A stretch of DNA of 5,930 nucleotides from Candidatus Dojkabacteria bacterium. Its GTDB lineage: Bacteria; Patescibacteriota; Dojkabacteria; SC72; JAFGCJ01. Every line of letters starts with the position of its first letter. The stretch's first letter is position 1. Below the pieces are notes generated by a model. That model was not told the DNA's origin. It worked only from the letters and a program-made list of their open reading frames with translations, and did not search any database. The position numbers and the translations under genes were made by a program. Below, piece after piece: positions 1 to 3,699 of the stretch. The stretch covers positions 1 through 5,930 of the forward strand of contig JAQVGB010000056.1 of assembly GCA_028696915.1 (NCBI GenBank), in the 5' to 3' direction.

Positions 1-1
1 C

Positions 2-385
2 ATCTGGGGCTTCGATTACGGGGTCCTTTCGCCGTATATGAAACGCGATCTCTGGACCTTGCCGACGATTGATCTCATGCTCGCGATGAAAAAGGCGATT
101 GGCTACTGGCCAAAGCTGGACGCTCTGGCACGTGCAAACCTCGGGGAGGGCAAGATCGGGCGGGGGATTGATGCGCCGGAGTACTGGAAGCGTGGTGAAT
201 TGGATAAACTTGAGAAGTACTGCCTCGAGGATGTGCGCCTGACGTACGAAGTCTGGAAGATCGGCGAGCAGGACCGGAAGCTGAAGTACCTGGATGCGGC
301 CGGGTTTGTCAGGGAAACGGTCGTGAACTGGCAGGACGGTTTCATGCAGAAGGTGGACGAGACTGCACAGGGGAGGCTGTTGTGA
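2..385 (+). CDS. RNase H-fold (DEDDy-type) exonuclease, C-terminal part; 5' end outside window
   Basis: The reading frame is already open at base 2 and gives 127 residues, so the start lies upstream of the window. Near the visible N-terminus, IWGFDYGVL resembles the exonuclease II motif, in which the Asp binds a metal ion. Downstream, KLDALARANLGEGK resembles the helix of YprB-like/RNase_H_2 3'-5' exonucleases, and YCLEDV gives the Y-x3-D exonuclease III motif typical of the DEDDy class. Members of this fold hydrolyse single-stranded nucleic acid from the 3' end using two metal ions; the substrate here is unknown. The exonuclease I motif (D-x-E) would lie upstream of the window and cannot be checked. 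It could be a free-standing nuclease or the tail of a larger nuclease-helicase protein. The last 44 bases overlap, tail to tail, the dehydratase gene on the other strand. Confidence 0.
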   Translation: MWGFDYGVLSPYMKRDLWTLPTIDLMLAMKKAIGYWPKLDALARANLGEGKIGRGIDAPEYWKRGELDKLEKYCLEDVRLTYEVWKIGEQDRKLKYLDAAGFVRETVVNWQDGFMQKVDETAQGRLL

Positions 386-1802
386 ATGATTTTTGCAGGG
401 TGGGTATTTGATTTTTTGAGAACGTGGCGAATTTCACAATGTGCTTTTCCCATGTTCGAAGGGGAGTTGTTCTTAATTTTGCAACAGGTGTATCTCCTGG
501 AGCATAAACAGTGCTCTGATTAATTTGCGCATAGAATTTCGGTATTAAGCCCTTGCTTAGCGTTTCTGACTCGGATACGAGAGACTCATTGGTAAATGAA
601 GTGTTGAAAAGTTGAGCCTTGGATTTGAGGTGTTCGAAAAAGAAGGACTTAGCATCGGGATATTTCGAGTATACATGTGGATAGGAGTACAGGAGAAGGA
701 TCAATCGATAATCTTTGGTCGCTCTGAGCACGATCCTCATTTCCGGAGTATTAGTATGGGTGATGTGTCGGATATCCTCTTTTAGTTTGAGAAGAGTTGA
801 AACTCCATATTGAAATCCATCAATCAGTTGTTTAGCATAGTGCGATGGATTCACTTTCTTCCCTCGTAAGACTGGAATATTAAGGATCTTCGCCTTGGAT
901 GGTACTTTCCATCGTATTCTTGGGGACCGATCGGTTCCAGACAGCACCGGTTTCAGATAACTGTGAATAGTGTTGAGACCTCCTGTGAGTGCGCTGGTGT
1001 CGAGTGGGCTATCAGTATTAATAATTCCTGTGTGATCAATAGAGTATGGATTTGCAGATTGTGGACAGAACAGACATTCTAGGTCGAAAAAAATCGGTTG
1101 GGGAATTTTGATAATCACGTTTTCCCGATTCATATCGATCGCTCTGAAAAATAGGAGTAGTGCCATAAAAGAGCCATAATTGACGTATAGTGATTTGATA
1201 TCCTCAGGTCTGTCCGTTTCATTCAGATGATCTATGAATTTTCTGTACACGATGTTCTCTCTGAGTTCGCTGTGAGGGATACAGTCAACAAATGACGAAG
1301 GGAGAACCTTTCGAATATGGGATATGAACTGAAGAAAATCTGGAACATTCTTTGAAACTACCCAGCCGTTGCTCAGATATTTCGACATGCCTGATTCATG
1401 AAGATCGCCGAGAAGGACCAGCTTGTTAGTATTAAGTTCTTTTGTATCCGTAAGAAGGGTCTGAAGAGATCCGTCGATAAGTGGGATTAATGGCCGACAA
1501 TACTGCCTGATAAACGACCAGGATATTTTTGATAGAAAACGAGTGAACGATGTTTCCTTTGATCTGTAGTACTGGAATATGATTGAGGGGAGAAGAATAT
1601 CCTCAATAAGTGCGCTTGCTTTGGGCAGGAGTGAAGGGGGTAAATTTGCGTATGAAATATCTTTGATGATTACCCGAAGCGAGTGAAAAAGTTCACTCCG
1701 AAGAGTCAGGTTTTGATTAGCACGTGCCGGTCGCACAACAGGTGGTTGTGCTTCTCGTTCCTCCAAGCAGTTCGATTTCAGGAAGAATTGAAGCAAATTC
1801 AA
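342..1802 (-). CDS. LanM-type lanthipeptide dehydratase, dehydratase domain only (no LanC domain)
   Basis: The protein resembles the DUF4135 dehydratase domain of class II lanthipeptide synthetases, which phosphorylate precursor Ser/Thr with ATP and eliminate phosphate to give Dha/Dhb. Motifs in order are: GDLH (132-135), equivalent to the LanM G-D-x-H site; Lys151 in WVVSK; DMNREN (223-228), equivalent to T-D-x-H-x-E-N; DLE (240-242); SAL (270-272); Arg356 and Thr362 in RIVLRAT, matching the spacing of the phosphate-elimination residues described for CylM; and GLIPKF (418-423), near the usual end of the domain. The His of D-x-H is Asn225. Full LanM proteins are about 900-1,000 residues; this one is 486 and stops where the cyclase would begin. 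The start is uncertain: an in-frame TAA directly precedes the first start, TTG at 1802. GTG at 1736 is the other option, and there is no ATG before residue 139. Residues 473-486 are read antisense to the exonuclease gene. The dehydratase-family call is firm; activity is not. Confidence 0.
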   Translation of the reverse strand: MNLLQFFLKSNCLEEREAQPPVVRPARANQNLTLRSELFHSLRVIIKDISYANLPPSLLPKASALIEDILLPSIIFQYYRSKETSFTRFLSKISWSFIRQYCRPLIPLIDGSLQTLLTDTKELNTNKLVLLGDLHESGMSKYLSNGWVVSKNVPDFLQFISHIRKVLPSSFVDCIPHSELRENIVYRKFIDHLNETDRPEDIKSLYVNYGSFMALLLFFRAIDMNRENVIIKIPQPIFFDLECLFCPQSANPYSIDHTGIINTDSPLDTSALTGGLNTIHSYLKPVLSGTDRSPRIRWKVPSKAKILNIPVLRGKKVNPSHYAKQLIDGFQYGVSTLLKLKEDIRHITHTNTPEMRIVLRATKDYRLILLLYSYPHVYSKYPDAKSFFFEHLKSKAQLFNTSFTNESLVSESETLSKGLIPKFYAQINQSTVYAPGDTPVAKLRTTPLRTWEKHIVKFATFSKNQIPTLQKSFTTASPVQSRPPSA

Positions 1803-1866
1803 TTAGTCCTAGCTCAACGGCCAGAGCATACGTTTCTGGCGGAAGTTCTGATAGAAGCAACTCCAT
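1717..1866 (-). CDS. Class II lanthipeptide precursor peptide (LanA-like), 49 aa
   Basis: This small gene lies just upstream of the dehydratase and runs from ATG (1866-1864) to TAA (1719-1717). Residues 1-36 form an acidic leader with seven Glu, no Lys or Arg, and a leucine-rich, probably helical character. It ends in EIELLGG, the double-glycine cleavage pattern of class II lanthipeptide leaders. Residues 37-49 are the likely core, TRSTTTCCATGTC: six Thr, one Ser, three Cys and little else. Dehydration of Ser/Thr and attack by Cys could form rings such as Ser3 or Thr4 to Cys7/Cys8 and Thr10 to Cys13 of the core; this topology is inferred. No protease or exporter gene that would cut after GG is in the window. 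An in-frame TAA lies 5 codons upstream, which limits the start to this ATG or a TTG four codons before it. No good Shine-Dalgarno is seen. Bases 1717-1802 are also read in another frame by the dehydratase ORF. A chance origin for leader, GG and core together beside a LanM seems very unlikely. Confidence 0.
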   Translation of the reverse strand: MELLLSELPPETYALAVELGLIEFASILPEIELLGGTRSTTTCCATGTC

Positions 1867-1894
1867 GACAAGGCCCAATAATTAAGTTTTCAGG

Positions 1895-1923
1895 ATTATA
1901 TCCGGTTCAAAATTTTATTTCTA
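1895..1923 (-). promoter_or_regulatory. Candidate promoter for the precursor peptide gene
   Basis: On the minus strand a perfect -10 box TATAAT (1900-1895) sits 17 bases downstream of TAGAAA (1923-1918), which matches the -35 consensus TTGACA at 4 of 6 positions. The -35 box lies in the last codons of the GNAT-fold gene. The expected transcript start is near 1888, giving a leader of about 20 bases before the precursor ATG. A separate promoter would let the precursor be made in excess over the upstream gene, as is usual for RiPP substrates. The region is AT-rich, so a chance match is possible. Confidence 0.
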
Positions 1924-2356
1924 GTATGACGCTTTGCTGGGGAATGCGGTATCTTGTCGTGGAGATAGCATTTTGTAGGAACTGGTCGTTTTCTGAGATC
2001 TCGATAAGTACTCGTGAGATTTTTGCAAGGGCAAAAAGTCGTTTAATTTCAAGAAGAACAGCACTCATTGTCTGTGGTGACTTGTTCTCCTCTTTCAGTT
2101 CCAGTGAAAGAATCTCGCCGATATTTCCAGAGAAAAGTAACATGGCAAACCCGATAAATGCGTTGTTATCTATGACAACAAGATTTTTCTTCGGGGACGC
2201 CGGATTCTGAAAGTCTTCGGTTAATTTCTTCATTATAAGGGAGGAGTCTGTTTTGTACCTGTCATATCCAAAAACATTGTTCAGCTGTCGAAGCCGTTCA
2301 CATTGAAGAGAAGAGATGTCTTCAAAGAATTCCGGTAGGGCGGAAATGATTTTCAT
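1907..2356 (-). CDS. Divergent GNAT-fold (N-acetyltransferase-like) protein
   Basis: This 149-residue protein has the layout of a small GNAT domain. An N-terminal helical part (about 1-50) is followed by strand NLVVIDNNAFIGFAML (58-73), then strand EILSLEL (81-87), a helix (about 95-110), strand RVLIEI (115-120), the EN-x-x-x-x pattern near 122-128, and a closing TRYR...ILEIKF (134-149). GNAT enzymes move an acetyl group from acetyl-CoA to an amine. The acetyl-CoA pyrophosphate loop, normally Q/R-x-x-G-x-G/A, is poorly kept here (NKSPQTM at 91-97), so activity is doubtful. It is the first gene of the minus-strand cassette, 40 bases before the precursor. It could modify the lanthipeptide, give self-protection, or be unrelated. 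The start is the ATG at 2356, with no clear ribosome binding site. Confidence 0.
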   Translation of the reverse strand: MKIISALPEFFEDISSLQCERLRQLNNVFGYDRYKTDSSLIMKKLTEDFQNPASPKKNLVVIDNNAFIGFAMLLFSGNIGEILSLELKEENKSPQTMSAVLLEIKRLFALAKISRVLIEISENDQFLQNAISTTRYRIPQQSVILEIKF

Positions 2357-2441
2357 ATGCAGGTATGGTCAATATTAATTAGCTTGCGACAGATTCTTAA
2401 TGAGTGTACCATTAAACAGTTCTAGATTTTATTCAAATGCT
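2357..2441. promoter_or_regulatory. Divergent intergenic region with weak promoter candidates on both strands
   Basis: This AT-rich gap separates the minus-strand cassette from the plus-strand ferredoxin. For the ferredoxin, TTGCGA (2384-2389) and TACCAT (2407-2412) are 17 bases apart, each matching the consensus at 4 of 6. For the GNAT-fold gene, TTAAGA (2400-2395, minus) and TAATAT (2377-2372, minus) are also 17 bases apart with 4 of 6 matches each. The two candidates interleave. These are weak matches in AT-rich DNA and are offered only as the best available. Confidence 0.
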
Positions 2442-2678
2442 ATGCCCACCCCAACCATCCGCGTGATTCCGTCCAAGTGTCTCGGTTGTGGGACCTGTGT
2501 CGCGACATTTCCTGAGATTTTCGAGCTCTACGACGACGGCAGTGGGGGAATGGTTGTCCGAATCAAATCGGATGCCGACCTTTCGAAGCTCACGCCCGAG
2601 GACTACGAGCGCATTAAGACGATTTGTCCCTCCATGGCGATCGAGGTTGTCGATGAAGAAGCGGCCGATGCACAGTAA
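2442..2678 (+). CDS. Single-cluster [4Fe-4S] ferredoxin
   Basis: This 78-residue electron carrier has CLGCGTC (C-x2-C-x2-C) near the N-terminus and a distant CPSMAI (Cys-Pro), together supplying the four ligands of one [4Fe-4S] cluster. The position that would hold a fourth clustered Cys before Pro in two-cluster ferredoxins is Phe (ATFPEIF), so a second cluster is lost, as in many single-cluster ferredoxins. The FPEIFEL stretch after the ligands and the acidic C-terminus are typical of the family. The frame stays open upstream to an ATG at 2400, but the added 14 residues (Ser/Asn-rich, no family likeness) argue for the ATG at 2442, which starts MPTPTIRV. Its redox partner is not in the window. 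Base composition matches the plus-strand flanks and not the adjacent cassette. Confidence 0.
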   Translation: MPTPTIRVIPSKCLGCGTCVATFPEIFELYDDGSGGMVVRIKSDADLSKLTPEDYERIKTICPSMAIEVVDEEAADAQ

Positions 2679-3036
2679 GTCCGAATAGGGCAGAAAACCG
2701 GAAAATAGACCTCATTTTCATCGCTCCAAAAGCCAAAACGGCACGTGTTTCACGCGACGGTCATATGCTTGCAATGCAAAAGGCTCTTGTGTATGATGAA
2801 TTCATACGGTACTGCCTCGATTGTCAGGCCCAAACTGCCCACCCATGAGAGAAAAGGAATATTTGATGTCCGTATACGATGTTCTTGATTGTACTGCCCC
2901 GACACGAGACGGATAGTGCAGGTATGACTGCCCCCTTTTCTGGTGATCGATTTTCGTTGTATTCATGTACTCATTTTCCCGAAGATTTCTGCGTTGCGTT
3001 TGGCGGTTTTGACCGTTTAGTTTATCAGGCACTGCG
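2679..3036. other. Gene-poor intergenic stretch before the sigma factor
   Basis: No convincing gene is seen in these 358 bases. The minus-strand frame 3032-2802 (76 codons) gives a polar, unfamiliar sequence. Two tiny plus-strand frames, 2765-2848 (27 residues) and 2845-2916 (23 residues), overlap by ATGA but have no ribosome binding sites or family likeness. The word ACTGCC recurs at about 2808, 2835, 2893 and 2925, and GATTGT at about 2817 and 2886, as short imperfect repeats. A small inverted repeat CGGT-tttg-ACCG lies near 3004-3015. The promoter of the sigma gene is expected here but no clear box pair stands out. Confidence 0.
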
Positions 3037-3657
3037 GTGACGAGATCCGCACGGGCGGCTGAAACGACACATGCCGGCAGTTCAAAAAAAGAGAAACGGG
3101 ACGCGAATCCTGCACAGGACGACGGGAAAAACGCCTGTTTCCGGGAGTGCTATGAGCAATACCGGAACCGGATCTATTGGTATATTTATGGGAAAATCAC
3201 ACACTCACAGGATGCGGAGGATATGACGGCAGATGTATTTGTGAAGCTCTACGAGCACTTTGATACCATCTATCAGCGCGGGGACCGGGGCATACTGGCG
3301 TGGCTCTACGCGGTTTCCCGCAATGCGAGCATTGATTATTTGAGAAAAAAAGGACGACAAAGCCGCTCGATCGAGGACGAGGAGGTGGACAGCGCGGTCA
3401 GGGTATTCACCGACTTCGTCGCGGACGCGATGAAGGATGACGAGATGCGGATGGTGCGGGAAGCTCTTTCCGGGATTGGGGAAGTGGAGCAGGAGGTCCT
3501 GCATCTGAGGTTCGAGGAAAAACTGCGTTTTAACGAGATCAGTGAAATTGTCGGGAAGACGGAAGGTGCGTGCAAAATGATGATGTACCGCAGTCTTGAG
3601 AAACTGCGGATGACACTGGAAAAGTCTATGAGAAAGAGCAAACCGGCAGGCAGGTGA
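3037..3657 (+). CDS. ECF-like sigma-70 family RNA polymerase sigma factor
   Basis: This 206-residue protein has the two-domain form of ECF sigma factors. Sigma region 2 spans about residues 35-106 and includes QDAEDMTADVFVKLYEHFD (58-76), typical of the core-binding helix, and AWLYAVSRNASIDYLRKK (88-105), typical of the -10 recognition helix. A charged linker follows, then sigma region 4 (about 139-193) with a helix-turn-helix around residues 164-190. The family directs RNA polymerase to a small set of promoters, usually held in check by a partner anti-sigma factor. The N-terminal ~30 residues are polar and poorly kept. The start is GTG at 3037, with a weak AGG 7 bases upstream; no other start lies before region 2. 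The next gene begins 42 bases downstream and is membrane-anchored with a cytoplasmic N-terminus, so it is a plausible partner. Confidence 0.
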   Translation: MTRSARAAETTHAGSSKKEKRDANPAQDDGKNACFRECYEQYRNRIYWYIYGKITHSQDAEDMTADVFVKLYEHFDTIYQRGDRGILAWLYAVSRNASIDYLRKKGRQSRSIEDEEVDSAVRVFTDFVADAMKDDEMRMVREALSGIGEVEQEVLHLRFEEKLRFNEISEIVGKTEGACKMMMYRSLEKLRMTLEKSMRKSKPAGR

Positions 3658-3680
3658 GAGCCGGTCAGCGGTAATTTTTT
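3642..3680 (+). terminator. Weak hairpin plus T-run across the sigma factor stop codon
   Basis: A perfect 6-base inverted repeat, ACCGGC (3642-3647) and GCCGGT (3660-3665), encloses 12 bases containing the sigma stop codon. Six T residues follow at 3675-3680. The T-run is 9 bases away from the stem, so this is not a canonical intrinsic terminator. It might act as an attenuator lowering expression of the downstream gene relative to the sigma factor, or be chance. Confidence 0.
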
Positions 3681-3699
3681 GAAATGTGTCAGAATAGAG

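Larger units (their letters stand above)
386..2400 (-). other. AT-richer lanthipeptide cassette, probably acquired
   Basis: This block holds three minus-strand genes (GNAT-fold protein, precursor peptide, LanM-type dehydratase) between plus-strand genes of higher GC. Hand counts of sample lines give 26/60 GC at 601-660, 28/60 at 1921-1980 and 27/60 at 2161-2220, against 30/60 at 181-240 and 37/60 at 3421-3480. Orientation, base composition and function all change at about the same points, near base 386 on the left and 2357-2441 on the right. This fits insertion of a biosynthetic cassette between two host genes. No transposase, integrase, tRNA or convincing flanking repeat is visible. No LanC cyclase, C39 peptidase/ABC exporter or immunity gene is present inside the block. 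Confidence 0.

Noticed and set aside
1683..1868. 61-codon plus-strand frame opposite the precursor
   Set aside because: It lies antisense to the precursor and dehydratase start, has no family likeness, and the minus-strand precursor explains this stretch far better.
394..2363. TGCAGG at 394-399 and again at 2358-2363, near both edges of the cassette, as a possible target duplication
   Set aside because: Only six bases match and such a word recurs by chance over 2 kb; no inverted ends or transposase accompany it.
2400..2441. 14-residue N-terminal extension of the ferredoxin from ATG 2400
   Set aside because: The extension has no likeness to ferredoxins and would run through the likely promoter; the ATG at 2442 gives a normal family start.
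2765..2916. Two overlapping tiny plus-strand ORFs (27 and 23 codons), the first with a C-x2-C pair
   Set aside because: Too short to support without conservation, no Shine-Dalgarno, and no leader or core pattern like that of the precursor at 1717-1866.
2802..3032. 76-codon minus-strand frame upstream of the sigma gene
   Set aside because: Polar sequence with no recognisable motif, no ribosome binding site, and it fills the region where the sigma promoter should be.
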